Assembly: GCA_046726955.1 (NCBI GenBank)
Contig: JBKPBQ010000274.1
Span: 1 to 5,241 of the forward strand
Reading direction: 5' to 3'
DNA: 5,241 nucleotides
Source: CAVPGH01 sp046726955
GTDB lineage: Bacteria > Acidobacteriota > Vicinamibacteria > Fen-336
The translations under genes were made by a program, and so were the position numbers. Positions 1 to 5,241 of the stretch are shown here, piece by piece. Positions within the stretch are counted from its first letter, which is position 1; each line of letters opens with the position of its first letter. The notes under the pieces are model-generated. The model did no database searches. It worked only from the letters and a program-made list of their open reading frames with translations, and had not been told where the DNA came from.

Positions 1-2
1 GG

Positions 3-65
3 AAGCGCTCCATGCGCGCGCCGGGCGCGCGTCGCGAGTCCGGCGGAGGAAAGTCGAAGCGTTAG
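3..65 (+). CDS. Possible C-terminal end of an upstream gene (partial)
   Basis: The third forward frame is open from the window edge and ends at a TAG at 63-65. It would encode a very basic tail rich in Arg, Lys and Gly, ending GGGKSKR. The stop lies 33 bases before the TTG of the glycosylase gene, a normal distance for co-directional genes. The stretch is only about 20 codons of GC-rich sequence, and the other two forward frames are also open here, so coding status rests on context alone. No function can be assigned. It could equally be untranslated leader sequence. Confidence 0.25.
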   Translation, partial: KRSMRAPGARRESGGGKSKR

Positions 66-98
66 GTCCGCGCGCGGCCGCCCCCGCCCTCCCTCCAC

Positions 99-794
99 TT
101 GCCCCCTGATTCCCTGGCGCGCATCTCGCGCGACGTCGTCGCTTGCGAGCGCTGTCCGCGTCTGCGCGCGTGGTGCCGGCTCGTGGCCGAGACGAGGGTC
201 AAGCGCTTCCGCGACGAGACGTACTGGGGAAGGCCCGTCCCCGGCTTCGGCGACCCGCGGGCGCGCCTCTTCGTGGTGGGCCTCGCCCCCGCCGCCCACG
301 GCGGCAACCGGACGGGGCGGATCTTCACGGGGGACCGCTCGGGCGACTTCCTGTTCGCGGCCCTCCACCGCGCGGGCTTCGCCTCGCAGCCGACTTCGGT
401 CGCGCGCGGGGACGGGCTCGAGCTGCGCGGCGCCTACATCGCCGCCGTCGCGCGCTGCGCGCCTCCCGCCAACAAGCCGCTGCCCGGGGAGATCGCGAGC
501 TGCCGCGAGTACCTGCTCCGGGAATGGACGGCGCTCCGGGACGTCCGGGCCGTTCTCGCCCTCGGCCGCCTGGCCATGGACGGCTTCCTCGCCATGCTGC
601 GCGCGGCCGGCCGCTTCCCCCCGCGCAAGGCGCTCGCCTTCGGCCACGGCCTCGCGCACGACCTGGGCGGGGGCGTCCGGCTGTTCACGAGCTACCACCC
701 CTCCCAGCAGAACACCTTCACGGGGAAGCTCACCCCGCGTAAGCTGGACGCCGTGCTCGGCGCCGTGAACCGCTACCTGGGGAGGACGGCTTGA
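99..794 (+). CDS. udgB: Type-5 uracil-DNA glycosylase (UdgB family)
   Basis: Predicted cytoplasmic monofunctional DNA glycosylase that removes uracil, and in this family often hypoxanthine or other deaminated bases, to start base-excision repair. The 231-residue length fits the family. Motif 1 is GLAPAAHGGNRTG at 61-73, followed by FTGD at 76-79. Motif 2 is SYHPSQQNTFTGK at 198-210. The HPSQQNTFTGK form and the Ala-rich GLAPAAHG lacking the usual catalytic Asp/Asn are characteristic of family 5 rather than family 4. Cys16, Cys19, Cys120 and Cys135 are the likely 4Fe-4S ligands. The start is a TTG. An in-frame TAG at 63-65 and no other start before Cys16/Cys19 leave little alternative, although I see no good Shine-Dalgarno sequence before it. 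It is the first complete gene of a plus-strand operon: its TGA overlaps the start of the esterase gene. Family assignment is confident; exact base specificity is not visible. Confidence 0.93.
   Translation: MPPDSLARISRDVVACERCPRLRAWCRLVAETRVKRFRDETYWGRPVPGFGDPRARLFVVGLAPAAHGGNRTGRIFTGDRSGDFLFAALHRAGFASQPTSVARGDGLELRGAYIAAVARCAPPANKPLPGEIASCREYLLREWTALRDVRAVLALGRLAMDGFLAMLRAAGRFPPRKALAFGHGLAHDLGGGVRLFTSYHPSQQNTFTGKLTPRKLDAVLGAVNRYLGRTA
779..786 (+). promoter_or_regulatory. Ribosome binding site that fixes the TTG start of the esterase
   Basis: GGGGAGGA lies 4 bases before the TTG at 791, inside the last codons of the glycosylase gene. It supports this unusual start, which also yields a complete signal peptide. 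The TTG overlaps the upstream TGA (TTGA), a layout typical of translational coupling. Confidence 0.7.
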
Positions 795-1675
795 GGGGAC
801 GAGTCCGGCCGGCACTCGCAGCGCTCGCGGGGGCCGTCGCCTTTTCCGTCGTGTCGCCTCCGCTCGGAGCGGAGGTGCGTGCCGGACGTTTCCCATCGGC
901 CGCGCTCGGCCGCGACGTCTCGTACGCGGTGGACGTTCCCGCGTCGTACGACGGCGACACCCGCCGGTACCCGGTCGTGTACGCGCTCCACGGCCTCTTC
1001 GAGAGCCCGGGATTCTGGGCGGGACGCGGCCTCGGCGACGCCCTCGCCCGTCTGCGCGCGCGCGGCGGCTTCGCCGACTTCCTCGTGGTCGCGATCGAGG
1101 GAGGCAACTCCTTCTACGTGAACGGACCCGCGGGGCGGCACGAGGACGTGGTGACCCGCGACGCGATTGCTTTCGTGGAGAAGACGTTTCGCGTGGTGCC
1201 CGGTCGCGAAGGGCGGGGGCTCCTCGGCGTCTCCATGGGCGGCTACGCCGCGCTGCGGATCGCCTTCACGCACCCGGAGCTCTACCGAGCAGCGGCGACG
1301 CACAGCGCGATGCTGCTCGAGAAGCCGCCCACCGCCGAGCAGGGCGCGCGGGGCGGACAGATGGCCGCGTTCCATAGCGTCTTCGGCGATCCCATCGACC
1401 CCGCGCTCTGGGCCGCCAACGACCCGCTCGCCCTCGCCGCGAAGCTCGACCCGCGCAGCGCGCCGCTCCTCTACTTCGACTGCGGGACCGCGGACCGCTA
1501 CGGCCTGGCCGCGGGCAACAGCGCGCTCCACCAGCGCCTCACGGAGCGCGGCATCCCGCACACCTTCTCCCTCAACCCCGGCGACCACGGCTACGAATAC
1601 GTGCTCGCCGTGATCGAGGACAGCCTGCGCTTCCTGAGCAAGGCGCTCGGAGGCCCCACGGAGAAAAAGCCATGA
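791..1675 (+). CDS. Secreted alpha/beta-hydrolase esterase (Esterase D / antigen 85-type, PF00756-like)
   Basis: Predicted exported serine esterase of 294 residues. Residues 1-27 form a Sec signal peptide: RGRVR charged end, Ala/Val-rich core, probable cleavage after PLGA. The mature domain shows the family pattern. YPVVYALHG at 60-68 is the strand and turn giving the oxyanion region, GVSMGGYAALR at 146-156 is the nucleophile elbow with Ser148, CGTADRYG at 231-238 supplies the probable acid Asp235, and GDHGYEY at 264-270 supplies His266. All three triad residues are therefore present and the length is normal. The family includes S-formylglutathione hydrolases, feruloyl and enterobactin esterases and mycolyltransferases. 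The signal peptide argues against the cytoplasmic formylglutathione role, and substrate is not readable from sequence. The TTG start is chosen for the strong Shine-Dalgarno sequence and intact signal peptide. The gene overlaps both neighbours (TTGA upstream, ATGA downstream). Confidence 0.9.
   Translation: MRGRVRPALAALAGAVAFSVVSPPLGAEVRAGRFPSAALGRDVSYAVDVPASYDGDTRRYPVVYALHGLFESPGFWAGRGLGDALARLRARGGFADFLVVAIEGGNSFYVNGPAGRHEDVVTRDAIAFVEKTFRVVPGREGRGLLGVSMGGYAALRIAFTHPELYRAAATHSAMLLEKPPTAEQGARGGQMAAFHSVFGDPIDPALWAANDPLALAAKLDPRSAPLLYFDCGTADRYGLAAGNSALHQRLTERGIPHTFSLNPGDHGYEYVLAVIEDSLRFLSKALGGPTEKKP
1660..1664 (+). promoter_or_regulatory. Ribosome binding site of the DUF2911-like gene
   Basis: GGAGA sits 7 bases before the ATG at 1672, within the 3' end of the esterase gene. 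It supports this start and coupled translation across the ATGA overlap. Confidence 0.6.
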
Positions 1676-2208
1676 CGACACTCGCGTCGGTCGCCCTCGC
1701 GGCCGCCCTCGCCCAGGCCGCACCCGCCGCGGAGGCTCCGCAGAAGCCCGCCATCACGATCCAGTCCGCGAACGCGCCCGGGGTCAAGGTCTTCTACCTG
1801 AACGCGCCCTGGGGGCCGAACACGTTCGCGGCCATGGAGAAGCCCGGCGAGGCCTTCTACAACAAGCGCACCTGGCCCTTCGCCCGGCTGGAGACGACGC
1901 GCGCGATCTCGATCGGGGGAACGAGCGTGCCCGCCGGGAACTACGCGATGGTCTTCGTCCCCAATACGACGGAAGACAAGGGGATGAGCATCGAGCTCAG
2001 GAAGCTGAGCGTTGCCGAGTTCCTGCAGCCCGGCAACGTCATGACGCCGACGCCGGAGGGGCCGACGGTCTGGCACGACCCGGCGCGTTTCGAGCGCACC
2101 GATACGACCGAGCCCGCGCTCAAGATCGACCTCTCCCCGCACATGGCGGGCACGAAGCTCGTCGTGCGCTACGGCGACCGCCGCCTCGTGCGCGACCTCG
2201 CCTACTGA
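1672..2208 (+). CDS. Secreted DUF2911-like protein of unknown function
   Basis: A 178-residue exported protein. Residues 1-21 are Ala/Leu-rich and act as a probable signal peptide, with cleavage near AQA or PAAEA. The mature part has a beta-rich pattern. WPFARLETTRAISIGG at 68-83 followed by VPAGNYAMVFVPN at 86-98 matches the DUF2911 core, in which a W-R-x-x-x-x-x-T-T strand is followed by a 'pAGtYalf-iP' strand. The C-terminal half, with PALKIDLSP at 148-156 and TKLVVRYGDRRL at 161-172, looks like further strands closing the sandwich. The usual N-terminal W-G-x-x-V-P-Y segment is poorly preserved, so this is a divergent member. No catalytic residues are recognisable and the family has no established role. 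It is the last gene of the operon, overlapping the esterase stop as ATGA. It might be an envelope partner of the esterase, but that is inference from position only. Confidence 0.75.
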   Translation: MTTLASVALAAALAQAAPAAEAPQKPAITIQSANAPGVKVFYLNAPWGPNTFAAMEKPGEAFYNKRTWPFARLETTRAISIGGTSVPAGNYAMVFVPNTTEDKGMSIELRKLSVAEFLQPGNVMTPTPEGPTVWHDPARFERTDTTEPALKIDLSPHMAGTKLVVRYGDRRLVRDLAY

Positions 2209-2240
2209 CGCTCCCTCTCCGGTTCAGCGCCTCTGGAGCG
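2209..2240. terminator. Weak inverted repeat between convergent genes
   Basis: CGCTCC (2209-2214) and GGAGCG (2235-2240) are perfect complements with a 20-base loop, sitting across the 15-bp gap between two convergent stop codons. The stem is short, the loop is long and no T-run follows on either strand, so it would be at best a poor bidirectional terminator. Confidence 0.2.
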
Positions 2241-3138
2241 GGGCCACCCGGACGGCGACGTCGTCCACGTAGGTCACCTCGACGCGCTCACCGTTGAGCT
2301 CGTAGGCGGCCACCCGCACGGTGAGCTCGCCCTCGCGGCTCTCGTCCTCGCGGCGGGGACGGCCGTAGGCAGCCTCGATCTCGCCGCGCGTCATCCCCTT
2401 GTGCGCGCCGAGGGCCGGCGCCTCGTCGGGAACGAGGTCTTCCGGTCGGCGGGGCGGCCGCGGCGCCAGGCTGCCGAAGTCCACGTACTGCTCGAGCGCG
2501 CGCACCACCCCTTCGGGGCTGACGAAGGCCATCGGCACGTCCTTCCTCTCGAAGCGGATGTTGAAGCGCGAGCCCATGTCGAGCGCCCGCTGCCGGTCCA
2601 TCTCGTGGCGTTGCTCGTTGACCATCTCGGCCTGCACGCGGCTCTGCTCGTCGCGGTACTCGCGCTCGCGCCGCAGGTGGTCCAGCTCGCGCTCCAGGTG
2701 CCGGCGCTCGTCCCGGTCGGTCTCCTCGCGGATGCGGCGCTCGAGCTCGCGCTCGCGGCTCGACTTCGCCGTCAGGTGCGGAGACACCGAGCCCGAGCCG
2801 TTCTTGAAGTCGCTCCACCCGCCGCCCCCGAGCTGGAACTCGATGAGGTCGTCCTTCACCTTGACCTTCGTAACGACGATCCGCTGGCCCTGGCGCACGG
2901 AGATCCCGCTCTGCCCGATCCGGCTCGACATCTTGCCGAAGTCGAGCGGGTACTCGCGCTCCGGGTAGACGTCGACGCCGGCCTGGCTGGCCGGCATGTC
3001 GATGAGGACCGTGACGTAGCGGCCCTCGAAGAAATGGCGCAGGTTCTGCTCGGCCGCATCGTCGTCGGCGACGGCGATGGCGGCCGTCAGGAAAAAGGAA
3101 GCGGCGACAACCGTTCTCATCGTGACCCGGCTGCTCAT
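2224..3138 (-). CDS. Secreted protein of unknown function with coiled coil and BamE-like C-terminus
   Basis: I do not recognise a named family. The 304-residue product begins with a signal peptide (MSSRVTMRTVV, hydrophobic core to about residue 20, cleavage after IAVA at 21-24). Residues 38-105 form a probable beta domain (RYVTVLIDMPASQAGVDVYP, then VRQGQRIVVTKVKVKDDLIEF) ending in a glycine run, GGGG. Residues 126-190 are extremely rich in Arg and Glu with heptad-like spacing, a probable long coiled coil. Residues 191-222 include RFNIRFE and EQYVDFG. A Pro/Arg-rich linker (226-242) leads to KGMTRGEIEAAYGRP at 247-261 and strands to 298, resembling the BamE/SmpA fold motif in which 'GMt-x-x-ev-x-x-x-lG-P' starts the domain. 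The ATG at 3138 is chosen over an in-frame ATG at 3120 because only 3138 has a good ribosome binding site. The frame stays open to 3420, but the extension runs antisense to the next gene. I infer a periplasmic or outer-membrane-associated protein. Confidence 0.82.
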   Translation of the reverse strand: MSSRVTMRTVVAASFFLTAAIAVADDDAAEQNLRHFFEGRYVTVLIDMPASQAGVDVYPEREYPLDFGKMSSRIGQSGISVRQGQRIVVTKVKVKDDLIEFQLGGGGWSDFKNGSGSVSPHLTAKSSRERELERRIREETDRDERRHLERELDHLRREREYRDEQSRVQAEMVNEQRHEMDRQRALDMGSRFNIRFERKDVPMAFVSPEGVVRALEQYVDFGSLAPRPPRRPEDLVPDEAPALGAHKGMTRGEIEAAYGRPRREDESREGELTVRVAAYELNGERVEVTYVDDVAVRVAPLQRR

Positions 3139-3140
3139 GA

Positions 3141-3150
3141 CCTTCTCCCC
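3141..3150 (-). promoter_or_regulatory. Ribosome binding site that fixes the start of the minus-strand secreted protein
   Basis: On the minus strand GGGGAGAAGG precedes the ATG at 3138, with the GGAG core 6 bases away. The in-frame ATG at 3120 has nothing comparable and the ATG at 3159 lies upstream of this site, so 3138 is the best start. Confidence 0.65.
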
Positions 3151-3168
3151 GGCGGACATACGCCGCCG
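3150..3168. promoter_or_regulatory. GC-rich inverted repeat in the divergent intergenic region
   Basis: CGGCGG (3150-3155) and CCGCCG (3163-3168) form a 6-bp stem around a 7-base loop. The repeat abuts the ribosome binding site of the minus-strand gene and would lie near the 5' end of its mRNA if the promoter proposed here is right. It could act as a leader hairpin affecting translation or as a protein-binding site. Short GC palindromes also arise by chance in DNA of this composition. Confidence 0.3.
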
Positions 3169-3172
3169 ATCG

Positions 3173-3200
3173 ATTCTCGCGTGGGAAAGCCATCTGTTAA
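3173..3200 (-). promoter_or_regulatory. Candidate sigma-70-type promoter for the minus-strand secreted protein
   Basis: Read on the minus strand, TTAACA (3200-3195, 5 of 6 to TTGACA) is followed after 16 bases by GAGAAT (3178-3173, 4 of 6 to TATAAT). This is one of the few AT-leaning spots in the intergenic region. Transcription would start near 3166, giving a leader of about 28 bases. Consensus matching alone supports it, and the organism's sigma preference is unknown. Confidence 0.35.
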
Positions 3201-3201
3201 T
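3174..3201 (+). promoter_or_regulatory. Weak candidate promoter for the CocE-like hydrolase
   Basis: GTTAAT at 3196-3201 matches TATAAT at 4 of 6 positions, and TTCTCG at 3174-3179 matches TTGACA at only 3 of 6 with a 16-base spacer. It occupies nearly the same bases as the minus-strand candidate, so the two promoters would compete. Transcription would begin near 3208, about 55 bases before the ATG. Confidence 0.2.
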
Positions 3202-3246
3202 GTGTGCGCCGTCGCGTTCGCCGCTCTCGCGCATCCGGAAAGCGGG

Positions 3247-3254
3247 AAGGAGGA
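3247..3254 (+). promoter_or_regulatory. Strong ribosome binding site of the CocE-like hydrolase
   Basis: AAGGAGGA lies 8 bases before the ATG at 3263 and is nearly a perfect Shine-Dalgarno sequence. It settles the start, since the reading frame is open further upstream to at least 3077 across the divergent gene. Confidence 0.85.
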
Positions 3255-3262
3255 AACCCATC

Positions 3263-5125
3263 ATGGACATTGGCTTCCGCCGCGCCGTTGTGATCGCGGT
3301 CACACTGCTGGCGGCGCTGCCCGCAGCGAAGGCCCGGCTCGAGGAGGCGGTCCCGCAGGCCGAAGCCTGGAGCGTCACCGAAGAGATGGTCCCCATGCGC
3401 GACGGCGTGAAGCTCCACACGAAGATCTACGTGCCGCGCGACCGCAAGGGTCCTTTCCCCTTCGTGATGCTGCGCACGCCCTACGGGATCGCCGAGCTCA
3501 AGGAGCGGCCGGGCCCGGGCTGGAAGACGCTCGCCGACGACGGGTACATCTTCGTGTACCAGGACATCCGCGGGAAGTTCGGCTCGGAAGGAACGTTCGT
3601 CATGCAGCGGCCGGCCCGCGATCCCGCCGACACTCGTGCGCTCGACGAAGGGACGGACACGTACGACACGATCGAATGGCTGCTCGCGCACGTGCCTGGC
3701 CACAACGGCCGCGTGGGCATGACCGGCGTGTCGTATCTCGGGTGGACGACGATCATGGGCGCGCTCGAGCCGCACCCCGCCCTGAAGGCGATCTCCCCGC
3801 AGGCCTCGCCCGCGGACATGTGGCTGGGCGACGACTTCCACCACAACGGCGCCTTCCGCCTCAGCTACGGCTTCGAGTACGCCTACGAGCTGGAGAGCGG
3901 CAAGGAGGACAAGCAATTCGCGTTCAACCGCTACGACACCTACGGCTGGTACCTGGCCCTGGGCTCGCTCGCCAACGTCAACGCGAAGCTCTTCAAGGAG
4001 AAGATCCCGACCTGGAACGACTACGTGGCCCACCCGGACTACGACGAGTTCTGGAAGCGGCAGACGATGATCCCGCACATCCAGAGCGTCAAGGTCCCGA
4101 CGCTGAGCGTCGCCGGCTGGTGGGACCAGGAGGACTTCTACGGCCCGCTCGCGATCTACCAGGCCCTCGAGAAGCACGACTCGCAGAACCTGAGCCGGCT
4201 CGTGGTCGGTCCCTGGAACCACGGGGGATGGCGCGGCGGTCCCGGCGACAAGCTCGGACAGATCCCGTTCGACGGCGCGACCGGGAAGTACTTCCGCGAC
4301 GAGGTCGAGGCGAAGTTCTTCGCCCACTACTTGAAGGACGAGGGAACGCTCTCGCTACCCGAAGCGCTCACGTTCGAGGCGGGGTCGAACCAGTGGCGCC
4401 GGTGGGACGCCTGGCCGCCCGTGGCGAGGACGGAGGAGCGGCGCGCCTACTTCGGCCCGGACCGCACGCTCGCGCTGGGAACTCCGCCGACGGCGGGCGA
4501 CTCCGCGTTCGACGCCTATCTCTCCGACCCCGCGCACCCCGTGCCGTACCGGCGCCATCCCATCCAGGCCACGTACTTTCCCGGGGGCTCGCAGTGGCGG
4601 ACGTGGCTCGTGGAGGACCAGCGTTTCGTGGACTACCGGCCCGACGTCCTCACTTACGAGACCCCGCCTCTCGAGAAGGACCTGACGATCGCGGGCGAGG
4701 TCGTGGCCCATCTCTTCGCGGCGACCACAGGCAGCGATGCCGACTGGATCGTCAAGCTCATCGACGTCTACCCCGAGGACAACCCCGAGAGCTGGGAGCT
4801 CGCCGGCTACCAGCTCATGGTGTCGAACGAGGTCTTCCGCGGAAGGTACCGGAAGAGCTTCGAGAAGCCGGAGGCGATCACGCCCAACGACGTCCTCGAG
4901 TACGCGTTCAGCCTGCATACGCAGGACTACGCGTTCCGCCGCGGCCACCGCGTGATGGTGCAGGTGCAGAGCACCTGGTTCCCGATCATCGACCGAAACC
5001 CCCAGACGTTCGTCCCGAACATCTTCCTGGCGAAGGAGACGGACTTCCGCCCGGCGACGCACCGGATCTACCGGTCGGCGAAGTACCCGTCGCACGTGTC
5101 CCTGCCCGTGGTCAAGGTGCCGTGA
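3263..5125 (+). CDS. Secreted CocE/NonD-family hydrolase, probable alpha-amino-acid ester hydrolase
   Basis: A 620-residue exported serine hydrolase of the X-Pro dipeptidyl-peptidase (S15)/cocaine-esterase family. Residues 1-24 form a signal peptide (MDIGFRRAVV, hydrophobic core, cleavage after AKA). The alpha/beta-hydrolase domain starts near VTEEMVPMRDGVKL (38-51). RTPYG places Tyr74 at the expected oxyanion position, TGVSYLG (154-160) gives nucleophile Ser157 with Tyr158 beside it, GWWDQEDFYG (285-294) gives Asp288, and GPWNHGGW (316-323) gives His320. A helical cap lies roughly at 192-275. Residues about 390-620 form the C-terminal jelly-roll domain (PF08530-like). Asp191, Glu290 and Asp291 sit where characterised alpha-amino-acid ester hydrolases carry the carboxylate cluster that binds the substrate's alpha-ammonium group, so that activity is more likely than cocaine esterase or glutaryl acylase. 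Those enzymes are periplasmic and hydrolyse alpha-amino esters and some alpha-amino beta-lactam side chains; natural substrates are uncertain. The gene is monocistronic in appearance. Confidence 0.92.
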   Translation: MDIGFRRAVVIAVTLLAALPAAKARLEEAVPQAEAWSVTEEMVPMRDGVKLHTKIYVPRDRKGPFPFVMLRTPYGIAELKERPGPGWKTLADDGYIFVYQDIRGKFGSEGTFVMQRPARDPADTRALDEGTDTYDTIEWLLAHVPGHNGRVGMTGVSYLGWTTIMGALEPHPALKAISPQASPADMWLGDDFHHNGAFRLSYGFEYAYELESGKEDKQFAFNRYDTYGWYLALGSLANVNAKLFKEKIPTWNDYVAHPDYDEFWKRQTMIPHIQSVKVPTLSVAGWWDQEDFYGPLAIYQALEKHDSQNLSRLVVGPWNHGGWRGGPGDKLGQIPFDGATGKYFRDEVEAKFFAHYLKDEGTLSLPEALTFEAGSNQWRRWDAWPPVARTEERRAYFGPDRTLALGTPPTAGDSAFDAYLSDPAHPVPYRRHPIQATYFPGGSQWRTWLVEDQRFVDYRPDVLTYETPPLEKDLTIAGEVVAHLFAATTGSDADWIVKLIDVYPEDNPESWELAGYQLMVSNEVFRGRYRKSFEKPEAITPNDVLEYAFSLHTQDYAFRRGHRVMVQVQSTWFPIIDRNPQTFVPNIFLAKETDFRPATHRIYRSAKYPSHVSLPVVKVP

Positions 5126-5137
5126 GGCCAGGACCTC

Positions 5138-5179
5138 GGCTCCGCGTCGGCCGTTGACTGAACCTCGCAGGCCGGAGCC
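5138..5179. terminator. Possible bidirectional hairpin between convergent genes
   Basis: GGCTC (5138-5142) pairs with GAGCC (5175-5179), and CGGCC (5148-5152) pairs with GGCCG (5170-5174). Together they give two 5-bp stems separated by a 5-base bulge, with a 17-base loop. It begins 13 bases after the hydrolase stop. There is no T-run, so intrinsic termination would be weak. Confidence 0.3.
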
Positions 5180-5241
5180 TACTTCGCTCTCTCCACGGAC
5201 CCGCGTTCCTGGAGATAGCTGGCGACGAGCCAGCACAGGAC
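5179..5241 (-). CDS. Probable C-terminal end of a minus-strand gene (partial)
   Basis: The minus strand is open from the window edge to a TAG at 5181-5179 and would encode VLCWLVASYLQERGSVERAK. The mix of a hydrophobic helix-like start and a charged, helical-looking tail with third-position G/C resembles a real protein C-terminus more than random GC-rich sequence. It leaves 53 bases between its stop and the hydrolase stop, a plausible convergent arrangement. Only 20 codons are visible, so no family can be named. Confidence 0.4.
   Translation of the reverse strand, partial: VLCWLVASYLQERGSVERAK

Noticed and set aside
773..1723. Minus-strand open frame of 316 codons opposite the esterase
   Set aside because: The plus strand here has a complete signal peptide and catalytic triad. 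The antisense translation is Arg/Glu/Val-rich without recognisable motifs, a codon-bias shadow.
2580..2775. Repetitive-looking GC-rich stretch with many 'gctcgcgctc' words
   Set aside because: This is not a DNA tandem repeat with a fixed unit. It is the coding sequence of the Arg/Glu-rich coiled coil of the minus-strand protein, so the repetition comes from its codons.
3077..3262. N-terminal extension of the hydrolase frame upstream of 3263
   Set aside because: The extension covers the start of the divergent gene and the intergenic region, would bury the signal peptide internally, and ignores the near-perfect Shine-Dalgarno sequence before 3263.
3139..3420. N-terminal extension of the minus-strand protein to 3420
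   Set aside because: It is antisense to the beginning of the hydrolase gene and would place the signal peptide about 95 residues inside the protein. The ATG at 3138 has its own good ribosome binding site.
3197..4327. Minus-strand open frame of 376 codons opposite the hydrolase
   Set aside because: It lies antisense to conserved S15-family motifs, and its composition (Val, Arg, Glu, Leu repeats) is the usual mirror of GC-rich coding sequence.
2401..5157. A 918-codon open frame on the plus strand spanning the divergent intergenic region and most of the hydrolase gene
   Set aside because: It runs antisense to the minus-strand secreted protein and out of frame with the hydrolase. Its translation is a low-complexity mix dominated by Arg, Ala, Gly and Leu, as expected from the shadow of GC-rich genes, while the two overlapped frames have signal peptides, motifs and ribosome binding sites.
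1..5241. CRISPR array, tRNA, rRNA, insertion sequence, integrase or phage genes
   Set aside because: No regularly spaced repeats, no cloverleaf-like segment, no transposase or integrase motifs and no long terminal inverted repeats were seen. The window is almost entirely filled by the five genes described.

Overview
This is a compact, GC-rich bacterial chromosomal segment. It holds five complete protein genes and possibly two gene ends cut by the window edges. I see no mobile element, CRISPR array, tRNA or rRNA. Four of the five proteins start with a Sec-type signal peptide, and one of these ends in a possible BamE-like domain, which suggests a Gram-negative envelope. High GC, a family-5 uracil-DNA glycosylase, a DUF2911-like protein, a secreted alpha-amino-acid ester hydrolase-like enzyme and a lineage-restricted charged secreted protein fit Acidobacteriota or a related soil or sediment lineage. 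That assignment is inference, not proof.

Layout. (a) 1-98: possible C-terminal tail of an upstream plus-strand gene (stop at 63-65), then a short spacer. (b) 99-2208, plus strand: a tightly packed three-gene unit. It runs from a type-5 uracil-DNA glycosylase (TTG start) to a secreted esterase of the Esterase-D/antigen-85 type (TTG start, overlapping the previous stop) to a secreted DUF2911-like protein (ATGA overlap). The overlaps imply one mRNA with translational coupling. (c) 2224-3138, minus strand: a secreted protein of unknown function that converges on the operon with a 15-bp gap. It has a conserved-looking N-terminal beta domain, a highly charged coiled coil and a BamE-like C-terminus. 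(d) 3139-3262: a divergent 124-bp intergenic region with candidate face-to-face promoters and a GC hairpin. (e) 3263-5125, plus strand: a secreted CocE/NonD (S15-like) hydrolase whose catalytic triad and acidic cluster match alpha-amino-acid ester hydrolases. (f) 5126-5241: a convergent spacer with a weak hairpin and the probable C-terminus of a minus-strand gene running off the window.

How the genes relate. The glycosylase is a cytoplasmic DNA-repair enzyme, and its place in an operon with envelope proteins looks like co-transcription rather than shared function. The two hydrolases belong to different alpha/beta-hydrolase families and are both exported, so the region leans toward extracytoplasmic ester or amide hydrolysis. 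Nothing here forms an obvious multi-gene system such as a defence island or biosynthetic cluster. The most informative items are the substrate-site signature of the S15-like enzyme and the undescribed architecture of the minus-strand secreted protein.
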